From contig CAYIJI010000025.1 of the NCBI GenBank assembly GCA_964363695.1, positions 1-16,940 on the forward strand: a stretch of DNA of 16,940 nt. Direction: 5' to 3'. Shown here one piece after another: positions 6,127 through 12,785 of this stretch (position 1 is the stretch's first letter; each line of letters opens with the position of its first letter). Both the position numbers and the translations under genes were made by a program. The DNA comes from JAMCZZ01 sp964363695. GTDB taxonomy: Bacteria > Patescibacteriota > UBA1384 > XYA2-FULL-43-10 > 1-14-0-10-43-13. Below the pieces are notes generated by a model, which did not search any database, had not been told where the DNA came from, and worked only from the letters and a program-made list of their open reading frames with translations.

Positions 6127-6215
6127 TCATCGCCTTCAATATAAAAATCACCGAAGAACCCATAGTCTTCGGACCACTATTGAGCATTATTGTTTTTATT
6201 ATTTACTTGATTCAT
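6039..6215 (-). pseudogene. Internally deleted SAM methyltransferase gene
   Basis: Seventeen bases after the lepA stop, an ATG (6215) opens MNQVNNKNNNAQ, then an in-frame TAG, then WSEDYGFFGDFYIEGD. Without a frame change it joins FKECKVYSDWFGEGYSQKSED and ends at TAA 6039. The last part is the C-terminus of the methyltransferase at 3773-4168. The first part looks like the N-terminus of the same kind of protein (aromatic-rich 'YGFFGDFY' before the SAM-binding core), so the middle of the gene, including the SAM pocket, has been deleted. The nonsense codon and the deletion make it non-functional. Position and strand suggest the intact gene was once cotranscribed after lepA. The N-terminal assignment rests on memory of the family pattern. 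Confidence 0.7.
6140..6172 (-). terminator. Possible terminator downstream of lepA
   Basis: On the - strand CCGAAGA (6172-6166) pairs with TCTTCGG (6157-6151) around an 8-nt loop, followed by TGATTTTTATATT. It lies inside the methyltransferase pseudogene, so it may be coincidental or may have become useful after the gene decayed. Confidence 0.4.
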
Positions 6216-6231
6216 AATCCTTGAGTTAATT

Positions 6232-8127
6232 TTATTCATTCCTCAAAACTTTAATAAACACATCGGATGGGACTTCGACGCGGCCAATTTGTTTCATTTT
6301 TTTCTTGCCCTTCTTCTGTTTATCAAGAAGCTTGTTCTTTCTTGTCACATCACCGCCATAAAGCTTGGCAATAACGTCTTTTCTAAATGGTGAAAGTCTT
6401 TCCGCAGCAATAATCTTTGCCCCGACTGCAGCTTGCAGTTTAATTTCAAAGTTCTGCCTTGAAATTAAAGTTTTTAGCTTCTCAACGATTCTCTTGCCTT
6501 CGCTCTGAGCTTTCAATTTGTGGACAATAAAACTTAGGGCATCAACTTTTTCTTCGGCAATCAAAATATCAACTTTTTCCAATTCTGCTGGCCTGTAATC
6601 TTTCATTTCATAGTTCATTGAAGCGTAGCCCCGCGAGATGCTCTTTAATTGGTCGTATAAATCAATAATTACTTCCGCTAGAGGGATTTCATAGTTCACT
6701 ATTACTCTGTTTTCATCGATGTACTCTGTAGTTTTATAAATTGCTCTTTTAGCCTGAACAACTTCCATTATCGCGCCGATATATTCTTTAGGCGTAAATA
6801 CCTCAAGCGTAACCCAAGGCTCCCTTATTTCCAAATACTCCCCGGATGTCGGCAGGTCTCCCGGCTTGGCAATAACTTCTTCTGTTCTATCGTTTCTGGT
6901 TATTTGATATTGAACAGTCGGGCTAGAGATGACCAATGACAAGTTATGTTCGCGCTCAAGCCTCTCTCTGACAATATCTAAATGCAAAAGCCCCAAGAAT
7001 CCACAGCGAAAACCGAAGCCGAGCGCCTCTGATCGTTCAGGTTCATAGGACAGGGAAGCGTCGTTTAATTTTAGCTTCTCAATTGCTTCTTTTAGCTCAG
7101 GATAATCGCTTCCATCGACACAATAAATTGAAGCAAAAACCGAAGGCAAAACTGTTTTGTAACCAGGCAGGGGAGAGAGAGCAGGATTTTTTTCGAGAGT
7201 AATAGTATCGCCAACACGAGCTTCAGCCACTCCTTTAAATCCAGTGATAATGTAGCCGATTTCGCCGGTAGATAGGGGAGTGTGAGCTTTCAATTTTGGA
7301 GTAAAATAGCCAGCTTCAAGCACTTCCCCACTGCTCTTGGTTTCCATTAAGAAAAATTTATCATTTTTTTCAATTTTTCCGTCAACCACACGGACATAGG
7401 CGACTACCCCGCGATAGGGATCGAAAATACTGTCAAATATAAGCGCTCTCGTCGGAGCATCCTCCTCCCTTTTTGGAGCGGGGACTTTCTCAACGATCCT
7501 ATCGAGAATTTCCCGTACACCTTCACCGGTCTTTCCAGAAGCGAATATGATTTCTTCTTTTTTACAGCCAAGTATTTTAATTATCTCCTCAGCCACTTCA
7601 TCGGGCCTTGCTGCCGGCAGATCGATTTTGTTGACTATGGGAATAATTTCCAAGTCGTGGTCTATTGCGGAATATAGATTTGAAAGAGTCTGCGCTTCAA
7701 TGCCCTGAGATGCATCAACCAAAAGGACAGCGCTCTCAACAGCAGCGAGAGAGCGGGAAACCTCGTAGGCGAAATCAACGTGGCCTGGAGTATCTATGAG
7801 ATTCAGAATATATTCATTATTGTCATCCTCGGGCTTGACCGGGGAATCCAAGATAGTATCTTCCTGGATTCCCGCCTTCGCGGGAATGACAGAGCGGGTA
7901 GGAGTCCAAAGCATTCGAACCGGAGCAAGCTTGATCGTTATTCCACGCTCTCGCTCAAGATCCATCTGATCAAGAATCTGCTCCTGCATTTCACGTTTTG
8001 CGACTGTGTGAGTGATCTCGAGCATACGATCAGCGATTGTGGATTTACCATGATCGATGTGAGCTATGATGCAAAAATTACGCACTCGCTTCGGATCAAT
8101 TTTAAGTTCTTTTTCTTCGTATTGCAT
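6232..8127 (-). CDS. lepA: Elongation factor 4 (LepA), with in-frame repeat insertion
   Basis: Translational GTPase that acts on ribosomes (back-translocation or initiation roles are described for the family). G1 AHIDHGKST (22-30), G2 RGITI (61-65), G3 DTPGH (112-116) and G4 NKID (166-169) are all present. The C-terminal domain is complete (KCYGGD-like KLYGGDVTRKNKLLDKQK, then KKKMKQIGRVEVP). The start is ATG 8127 (MQYEEKEL); the frame stays open further upstream but those codons are unlike LepA and overlap the divergent small gene. Total 631 aa, about 25-30 longer than usual. The excess lies at residues 73-104, between G2 and G3, where two palindromic DNA repeats (7821-7891) are translated as VIPAKAGIQ...DSPVKPEDD. 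There is a TATAAT at 8140-8135 only 7 nt from the ATG and no Shine-Dalgarno, so the mRNA may be leaderless. Confidence 0.95.
   Translation of the reverse strand: MQYEEKELKIDPKRVRNFCIIAHIDHGKSTIADRMLEITHTVAKREMQEQILDQMDLERERGITIKLAPVRMLWTPTRSVIPAKAGIQEDTILDSPVKPEDDNNEYILNLIDTPGHVDFAYEVSRSLAAVESAVLLVDASQGIEAQTLSNLYSAIDHDLEIIPIVNKIDLPAARPDEVAEEIIKILGCKKEEIIFASGKTGEGVREILDRIVEKVPAPKREEDAPTRALIFDSIFDPYRGVVAYVRVVDGKIEKNDKFFLMETKSSGEVLEAGYFTPKLKAHTPLSTGEIGYIITGFKGVAEARVGDTITLEKNPALSPLPGYKTVLPSVFASIYCVDGSDYPELKEAIEKLKLNDASLSYEPERSEALGFGFRCGFLGLLHLDIVRERLEREHNLSLVISSPTVQYQITRNDRTEEVIAKPGDLPTSGEYLEIREPWVTLEVFTPKEYIGAIMEVVQAKRAIYKTTEYIDENRVIVNYEIPLAEVIIDLYDQLKSISRGYASMNYEMKDYRPAELEKVDILIAEEKVDALSFIVHKLKAQSEGKRIVEKLKTLISRQNFEIKLQAAVGAKIIAAERLSPFRKDVIAKLYGGDVTRKNKLLDKQKKGKKKMKQIGRVEVPSDVFIKVLRNE
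7821..7891. repeat. Two-unit palindromic repeat inside lepA
   Basis: The right unit (7864-7891, CTGGATTCC...GGAATGACA) is a 28-bp hairpin identical, in reverse orientation, to 9454-9481 and 16834-16861. The left unit (7821-7851, TGTCATCC...GGAATCCAA) is a diverged hairpin in the opposite orientation, 12 bp away. The outward-facing TGTCAT ends make a bipartite inverted-repeat element like those at 9454-9822 and 15742-15810. It is read through in frame by lepA. Confidence 0.9.
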
Positions 8128-8134
8128 GATAGAA

Positions 8135-8140
8135 ATTATA
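8135..8140 (-). promoter_or_regulatory. -10 element of lepA
   Basis: A perfect TATAAT on the - strand, 7 nt from the lepA ATG; no convincing -35 is visible 16-18 nt upstream. Transcription would begin at or next to the start codon. Confidence 0.5.
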
Positions 8141-8165
8141 ACAGAGATGAGCTCAAAACACACTA

Positions 8166-8194
8166 TTGACAATGTGCAATTAATATGTTTTAAT
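8166..8194 (+). promoter_or_regulatory. Promoter of the 96-aa gene
   Basis: Consensus TTGACA (8166-8171), a 17-bp spacer and TTTAAT (8189-8194), about 30 bp before the ATG. It lies back to back with the lepA -10 region, so the 97-bp intergenic stretch is divergently transcribed. Confidence 0.78.
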
Positions 8195-8223
8195 TTCATT
8201 ATCACATTCATGGAGGAATAGGG

Positions 8224-8514
8224 ATGAAGGTTGTTGCAATAGTATTCCGATTCACAGTGGAGGGAGGGGTGCAACTCGGAAGAGTTTTTGCCAGAGATGG
8301 CAAAATCAATGATCTCCTCAAGAAAATAGGAGAGAAAGAGCACATAAGAAGTGCTTCGGTGCTGAAAAGGGATCCGGACGATCCCGAATTCTACACCACC
8401 GCAGGGGGAAGGCTTCTCGACGGAGCAAACGAATTCGAGGAAGTTATCAATGAAGGAAAGGTCATATTATTAACCTATGCCTCCAAACTCTGCTATATAA
8501 GTCCAGTTGAATAG
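8224..8514 (+). CDS. Uncharacterised small soluble protein, 96 aa
   Basis: I do not recognise the family. The protein has mixed alpha/beta character with no membrane segment: a hydrophobic strand at 2-10 (KVVAIVFRF), a helix with LLKKIGEKE near 30-38, a Gly-rich turn (TTAGGRLLDGANEFEEV, about 58-74) and a final strand KVILLTYAS. Cysteine is limited to one residue near the end. It is clearly expressed as a unit: consensus promoter, GGAGG 7 nt before ATG 8224, and a strong hairpin after the stop. GC content of a sampled line (8341-8400) is about 53%, higher than flanking lepA and nfo. It lies divergent to lepA and convergent with nfo. No function can be proposed. Confidence 0.82.
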   Translation: MKVVAIVFRFTVEGGVQLGRVFARDGKINDLLKKIGEKEHIRSASVLKRDPDDPEFYTTAGGRLLDGANEFEEVINEGKVILLTYASKLCYISPVE

Positions 8515-8543
8515 GCCTAGAAAGGCTTAGGCCAATTACCGTA

Positions 8544-8580
8544 AACCCCCGTGCGCATATTGCACGGGGGTTATTGCATT
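8544..8580. terminator. Shared bidirectional terminator between the 96-aa gene and nfo
   Basis: A perfect 11-bp stem, AACCCCCGTGC (8544-8554) and GCACGGGGGTT (8562-8572), with a 7-nt loop. The + side continues TTATTGCATTATT, only modestly T-rich. A weaker hairpin, GGCCTA/TAGGCC, lies just upstream (8514-8533). It sits between two convergent genes and can serve both. Confidence 0.75.
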
Positions 8581-8581
8581 A

Positions 8582-9418
8582 TTATGACTTTCTCATACTT
8601 TTTAAGAGTTTAATTTGTTCTGGCCAGTCCATTTCATCTTGAGGAGTTTCTAAGATAGCAAAGGTATCCTTTAATTTTGGATTGTTTAATATCTCAGAAA
8701 AAACATCTTTTCCAATTTCGCCGAAACCAATATCGGCATGGCGGTCTCGCTTGGAGTCAAGCGCTGCTTTTGAATCATTGAAATGAAAACCAATCAATCG
8801 ATCAAGGCCAATTTCTTTGTCAAACTTTTCAATAAAATCTTCTAGATCGTTTTTACTTCTTAAGTCATAGCCAGACCCAAAAGCATGAGCAGTGTCGATT
8901 AGGACTTTAATCCTCGGAGAATCTACCGCTTTAATGATTTCTGCCAGCTCCTCCAATGTATCTCCGATCACATTACCAGCCCCTGCCGAATTTTCAAGAA
9001 TTAAATAAGGGCCTTCGGGAGAGTTTTCTAGTATTTTATTGATCGCTTCCTTCACTTTTACTAATGCCTTAGAAAATTCAGTGCCTCTAGTGGAACCGAC
9101 GTGAAAGTTGACCCCCAGAGCTCCAAGCTTCCCTGCTTTTTCCATATCATTGATCAGGGATTTAATCGAGGCTTCGTAGAAGAATGGATTCTCCGAAGCC
9201 AAATTCAGAAGATATATGCTATGGATAATCACCGGCTTTATATTGTATTTATTATTTAATTCAACAAACTTATCGATCTCAGAACCGTCTATCGGAATAG
9301 GATTCCATCGCTGTGGCGGATTAGCAAAAATCTGCATACACTCACAACCAATTTCGTTTGCCCTACTTACAGCTTCTGAAAACGGCTTTCTCGTTGAAAC
9401 ATGCGCTCCAATTTTCAT
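8582..9418 (-). CDS. nfo: Endonuclease IV (AP endonuclease)
   Basis: A base-excision repair enzyme that cleaves the backbone 5' to abasic sites using three metal ions. All nine metal ligands known from E. coli Nfo can be found: H66 (VIIHS), H106 (NFHVGS), E142 (LENSAG), D175 and H178 (IDTAHAF), H212 (FHFNDSK), D225 and H227 (RDRHADIG) and E257 (LETP). The usual DTCH reads DTAH here, a change outside the ligands. Length 278 aa is normal. ATG 9418 has AAGGA about 9 nt upstream. It is the last gene on the - strand of a run that includes a metallophosphoesterase, with a GIY-YIG repeat element lying in between. Confidence 0.96.
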   Translation of the reverse strand: MKIGAHVSTRKPFSEAVSRANEIGCECMQIFANPPQRWNPIPIDGSEIDKFVELNNKYNIKPVIIHSIYLLNLASENPFFYEASIKSLINDMEKAGKLGALGVNFHVGSTRGTEFSKALVKVKEAINKILENSPEGPYLILENSAGAGNVIGDTLEELAEIIKAVDSPRIKVLIDTAHAFGSGYDLRSKNDLEDFIEKFDKEIGLDRLIGFHFNDSKAALDSKRDRHADIGFGEIGKDVFSEILNNPKLKDTFAILETPQDEMDWPEQIKLLKSMRKS

Positions 9419-9453
9419 AAAATTATTCCTTCTTTAATTCGACCACGCACCTG

Positions 9454-9822
9454 TGTCATTCCCGCGAAGGCGGGAATCCAGTATTATTATATAATTTCAT
9501 CGTATAAATCCTTCCAATTTGGATTCATTTCTTCTATTAACCTTAATTTCCAAGCTCTTTCCCATTTTTTGATTCTTTTTTCTCTTTGAATCGCCTCTTT
9601 AATATCATTATGCTCTTCGTAATACACCAAGAGGCTAACGTCATATTTATTCGTGAATCCATCAACAAGTTTGTTCTTGTGCTGCCAAATTCTCTTTATG
9701 AGGTTTGATGTAACACCAATGTATAATATACCGTTTCTTTTGTTTGCAGTGATGTAAACATATGCTTTCATTTATTGAAATTTACTATTTGTAACTGGAT
9801 CCCCGCCTTCGCGGGGATGACG
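9454..9822 (-). mobile_element. Inverted-repeat element carrying a GIY-YIG gene (369 bp)
   Basis: The left end 9454-9481 (TGTCATTCC...GGAATCCAG) and the right end 9795-9822 (CTGGATCCC...GGGATGACG) are 28-bp inverted repeats with three differences. Each is itself a hairpin with a GCGAAGGC-type tip. The only content between them is the GIY-YIG ORF, which ends 6 bp from one repeat and starts 24 bp from the other. The same repeat occurs at 7864-7891 and 16834-16861 without an ORF. No target-site duplication is visible. Mobility is inferred, not shown. Confidence 0.7.
9487..9771 (-). CDS. Standalone GIY-YIG domain protein, 94 aa
   Basis: A complete minimal GIY-YIG nuclease fold. The motif strands are YVYI (4-7) and LYIG (16-19), followed by VTSNLIKRIWQHK with the conserved Arg, and a later helix with the metal-binding-type Glu (KEAIQREKRIKKW, about 58-70). 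It ends NPNWKDLYDEI, as in the UPF0213/YhbQ-like group. Family members cut DNA, often as part of homing or repair proteins; here no extra DNA-binding domain is present. ATG 9771 lacks a Shine-Dalgarno. The gene lies wholly between inverted hairpin repeats in the gap between the metallophosphoesterase and nfo, as if the element had inserted between them. Whether the protein acts on those repeats is an inference. Confidence 0.9.
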   Translation of the reverse strand: MKAYVYITANKRNGILYIGVTSNLIKRIWQHKNKLVDGFTNKYDVSLLVYYEEHNDIKEAIQREKRIKKWERAWKLRLIEEMNPNWKDLYDEII

Positions 9823-9875
9823 AAAAGTGATGTGGGGATGACGAGAAGTGGGGCGGGGATGACGAGGATAGATTT
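9813..9875 (+). repeat. Three 21-bp tandem repeats at the element's right end
   Basis: Units start at 9813, 9834 and 9855, each beginning GGGGATGACGA and then diverging (AAAGTG, GAAGTG, GGATAG). The first unit overlaps the end of the right inverted repeat, so the array looks like stepwise duplication of the repeat end. Confidence 0.75.
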
Positions 9876-10599
9876 ATTTAAATCTCCCAAATTCTACCGC
9901 TAGAGTTTCTAAGTCCATAATAGCATAGTGGCCGGTTTCAAGAGAAGCGAGCTGGATTACCTTAGTTTGGCCCAAGTAAGCCGTGCCCCAACGATAGTGC
10001 AAATGCCCGCAAATATGGACCAAAGGAGAATCAGCAAAACGGCGTTTTGGAAATTTATCATTTTCCATTTTCCATTTTCCATTTATTTGACCATCGGTCA
10101 TTTGATCATTTGGATTTGATTTTAAATTATTAATTTTAAATTTTAAATTTTCTAGCAGGGGAGTCGGCAGATCTTTTTGCTGCAAAGTTAATATTCCCGG
10201 CGGCGGCACATGAGAAACGAAAATAGACCCGCCGATTTTTTTCTTATCAATCATACTTTCGCCTGCATACTGGCCGGCCCATGAAGCAGGGGATCCCCCG
10301 ACACCAGTGAAGATTCTCCCCAATAGCTCTGCTACCTTCCCTTCCAAAGATTTATACTTGGCATTTAGCTTATAAAAGCTCCTCCCAAAATCGTTATTCC
10401 CCGGTACCCACAAAAATGGTATGGCTATTTTTTCGATAAAGTTAACGAATTTATCGGCAAACCAAACAGGCTCTCCTGTATTAACAAAATCGCCGGCAAA
10501 TATTAAAAGATCATACTTGTTATTCGTTAAATAAATCTCCATATTAGAGAGTTGTTTTGTAGAGGAATGCAAATCAGAGAACAAAAAGGCTTTGGCCAT
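9874..10599 (-). CDS. Calcineurin-like metallophosphoesterase, 241 aa
   Basis: The binuclear-metal phosphoesterase motifs occur in order: SDLHS (D9, H11), GD (36-37), GNND (67-70, where the family usually has GNHD), SHVPP (H130) and GHLHY (H199, H201). The fold and length fit small cytosolic metallophosphoesterases of unknown substrate. His replaced by Asn in GNHD may lower activity. Residues 150-185 (KFKINNLKSN, then NDQMTDGQ and KWKMEN) are encoded by a low-complexity repeat tract (10045-10152) placed between H130 and GHLH, where relatives carry a short linker. The start ATG overlaps the stop of the upstream gene (TAATG), so the two are translationally coupled. It ends just beyond the GIY-YIG element. 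Confidence 0.88.
   Translation of the reverse strand: MAKAFLFSDLHSSTKQLSNMEIYLTNNKYDLLIFAGDFVNTGEPVWFADKFVNFIEKIAIPFLWVPGNNDFGRSFYKLNAKYKSLEGKVAELLGRIFTGVGGSPASWAGQYAGESMIDKKKIGGSIFVSHVPPPGILTLQQKDLPTPLLENLKFKINNLKSNPNDQMTDGQINGKWKMENDKFPKRRFADSPLVHICGHLHYRWGTAYLGQTKVIQLASLETGHYAIMDLETLAVEFGRFK
10045..10152 (-). repeat. Low-complexity repeat tract inside the phosphoesterase gene
   Basis: On the - strand the tract comprises iterations of AAAATTT, then two copies of a CAAATGA-type unit with GACCGATGGTC, then GGAAAAT repeated three times. It is AT-rich and unlike the surrounding codons, yet stays in frame for 36 residues. Confidence 0.75.
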
Positions 10600-11180
10600 T
10601 ACGTCTTTCGTTCGCCAGTGGCAATTAAGTAATCTGGGTATAATTTTACTTCAGTTACTTTAACATCATCATTTATATTAAACTGGCTTAAATAACTTGA
10701 AAGGTTTTTATTGACTTCATCAGTTACAACTTTAGGCGCGCTTACCCCTCCTGTTTTAATTTCCTTTATTTCAAATAGAACCTTGCCGTCAGCAACTTTC
10801 GGGATGATTCCTACGTCAACTTTAAATGAAAGAGGACTATTTGACGTCTTTCCGGATAAGATGATTTTTTCAGGCGTGATTTTGACTGATGGTTTTTTAA
10901 GAGTAAATTCTTCAGAGTTGGCATTTAAGATACTAGAAAGTTCATTCTCAGAAATTCTGATGCTGACAATACTTTCTCCGGTTTGACCTTCGAGCTGTTT
11001 AGAAATATTTTCTTGTAAACTTAAAGAATTGTTTCGACTTGGAAAACTTGGCATTTTAATTTTTGATTTCAAATAAAATACTCCAAAAAGCATCAGAACG
11101 AATATTATCAAAAGGGTGACTATCACCCATAAGAGCGGATGTCTTGTCTTTCCTTCGGCTTCTTCGTCATATCTTTTCAT
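10599..11180 (-). CDS. Membrane-anchored extracytoplasmic protein, unknown
   Basis: 193 aa from ATG 11180. One strong hydrophobic helix (about residues 10-33, LLWVIVTLLIIFVLMLFGVF) follows a charged N-terminus. The remainder is soluble and beta-rich: ISENELSSILN, then alternating strands IKITPEKIILSG, SFKVDVGIIPKVADGKVLFEIKEIK and VTEVKLYPDYLIATG. This architecture recalls DUF2140/YpmS-like or LptA/BAM-fold lipid-associated proteins, but I cannot assign it. An upstream TTG (11195) is an alternative start, but its GGAGGGAG lies too close; the ATG is preferred. It overlaps the end of murJ by 14 bp and ends at TAATG with the phosphoesterase, so it is a coupled member of the operon and possibly envelope-related. 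Confidence 0.75.
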   Translation of the reverse strand: MKRYDEEAEGKTRHPLLWVIVTLLIIFVLMLFGVFYLKSKIKMPSFPSRNNSLSLQENISKQLEGQTGESIVSIRISENELSSILNANSEEFTLKKPSVKITPEKIILSGKTSNSPLSFKVDVGIIPKVADGKVLFEIKEIKTGGVSAPKVVTDEVNKNLSSYLSQFNINDDVKVTEVKLYPDYLIATGERKT

Positions 11181-12783
11181 ACTCTGCTGTTTCAACTCCC
11201 TCCAAGCTTTTTTCTAGCTTCCCATTAATTTTTCTTGCTAACACCCATTTCATTTCATCGCAATTAAATAAGTAGCTCAGTCCCCAATACGAGAAGAATC
11301 CAACGCACAAAGAAACTGCAGTCTGAATTAATACTCCATAGAATCTCGACATATCAACAAAGTTTGCTACAAGATGCAGAGTGCCCCAGACAAGAAAACC
11401 CATAATAAGCGAAATGAAAGCAATTTTCAAGTATGAATAAATCATACTTAGGCGCCATCCGTTTAGATAAACCTTGTGCAGATATACAAAAAGTACTGCG
11501 ACATTAATAAAACTTCCAATTGAAAAGGCAAGGGCAAGCCCTGCTACACCCAGAGATTTTGATAGCGGGTAGGCAAGTAAAACACTAACAAAGACCGTGA
11601 TAATTGAGATGTACATCGGAGTTTTGGTATTCTTTAAGGCATAAAAAGCCCTTGCTAAAAGCGGGATTAATCCTTGAGCAAGCAAAGATATAGAGAACAA
11701 ACCCAAGGTCATCGCCGTCATTTTGGTATCATCCCAATTAAATTTCCCGGATCCTAAAATCAATCGGACAATTTGAGCCCGAAGGAGTATGAAAATAATA
11801 GAAGAAGGAATAAGCAAAAAAGCAATCGCCCTCATAGCGCGATCCAGATAAAAAGCAAATCCTTCCTTATCATTGCTGGCAATTTTAGATGTCAAGGTGG
11901 GAAATATGGCAGTGGCAAAAGAAGTACCAAAAACTACAATAGGCATTGTCTGCATATTATTAGAGAGCGAGAAAGCTGAAATCGAGCCGACAGCCAACGA
12001 AGAGGCAATCGCGGTGTAGGCAATTAGTAGGAGTTGGTTGGCGCCCATTCCTATCGTTCGGGGAATCATCAATGAAATAATACGGCGAAAGGCTTTCTCT
12101 TTGAAGTCAAAAACGAATTGATACCGGAAGCCAAGCTTCATTGCCGACGGCAGCTGCACCAACAAATGTAAAAAAGAACCGGCAATTACACAATAGATCA
12201 CCGAAACCATACCGTATTTTGGCGCCAATACAGCTGCCCCAAAGATAATTGAGATATTGTAGATTAGCGGAGCTAGAGCGTAAGATAAAAAACGTTTAAA
12301 CGAGTTCAGAACACCGCCCAAAATGTACGATATACCAAAAAAAACAGGGGTGATCATCATTAGGCCTGAAAATTTTATCGCCTGATCCATTCTTCCCTGA
12401 TCGAATTTAGGGATTATGAGCGGTATCAAATTCGGCATCAAAGCATAAAGAATAATGGCCGCCAGAATTGTAAATATAACAGCCACATTTAGAAGATCGT
12501 TTGTAACTCTAAATCCTTCCTTTTCTTTCTTCTTAGCGATGAACTCGGAAAAGATAGGAATAAAGGCGCTGGAAATTGCTCCTAGGATAAGAAGGTTAAA
12601 TATAAGATCGGGAACACGAAAAGAAGCGTAATAAACATCAAGGTCATAAGTAGAAATATTTTTTGCCAGAAATCTGTCCCGAAGGAGACCTAAGATATTG
12701 CTTAGAGCTAAAGTAATAATCAAAATTATACTCGCCCCGCGAATCGAATTTTCTTCTGAGAATAAACCGAAAAAATGTTTCAT
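11167..12783 (-). CDS. murJ: Lipid II flippase MurJ (MviN family)
   Basis: A 538-aa polytopic protein of the MOP superfamily, with about 14 membrane helices. It flips lipid II across the cytoplasmic membrane for peptidoglycan synthesis. N-terminal hallmarks are ITLALSNILGLLRDRFLA (conserved Arg pair) and YYASFRVPDLIFNLLILGAISSAFIPIFSE. Later come a SNNMQTMPIVVFGTSFATAIFPTL stretch and a PLLARAFYALKNTKTP stretch, typical of the family. ATG 12783 lies 2 bp after the ftsH stop, and the gene overlaps the next CDS by 14 bp, so it sits in the middle of an operon. Length is normal. No truncation or repeat insertion is seen. Confidence 0.94.
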   Translation of the reverse strand: MKHFFGLFSEENSIRGASIILIITLALSNILGLLRDRFLAKNISTYDLDVYYASFRVPDLIFNLLILGAISSAFIPIFSEFIAKKKEKEGFRVTNDLLNVAVIFTILAAIILYALMPNLIPLIIPKFDQGRMDQAIKFSGLMMITPVFFGISYILGGVLNSFKRFLSYALAPLIYNISIIFGAAVLAPKYGMVSVIYCVIAGSFLHLLVQLPSAMKLGFRYQFVFDFKEKAFRRIISLMIPRTIGMGANQLLLIAYTAIASSLAVGSISAFSLSNNMQTMPIVVFGTSFATAIFPTLTSKIASNDKEGFAFYLDRAMRAIAFLLIPSSIIFILLRAQIVRLILGSGKFNWDDTKMTAMTLGLFSISLLAQGLIPLLARAFYALKNTKTPMYISIITVFVSVLLAYPLSKSLGVAGLALAFSIGSFINVAVLFVYLHKVYLNGWRLSMIYSYLKIAFISLIMGFLVWGTLHLVANFVDMSRFYGVLIQTAVSLCVGFFSYWGLSYLFNCDEMKWVLARKINGKLEKSLEGVETAEYEKI

Positions 12784-12785
12784 TT

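Noticed and set aside
6203..6215. Short coding peptide MNQVNNKNNNAQ after lepA
   Set aside because: It is better explained as the start of the interrupted methyltransferase pseudogene than as a real micro-gene.
8128..8343. Longer N-terminus for LepA
   Set aside because: The additional 72 codons do not resemble LepA, overlap the divergent 96-aa gene and its promoter, and a good LepA start exists at 8127.
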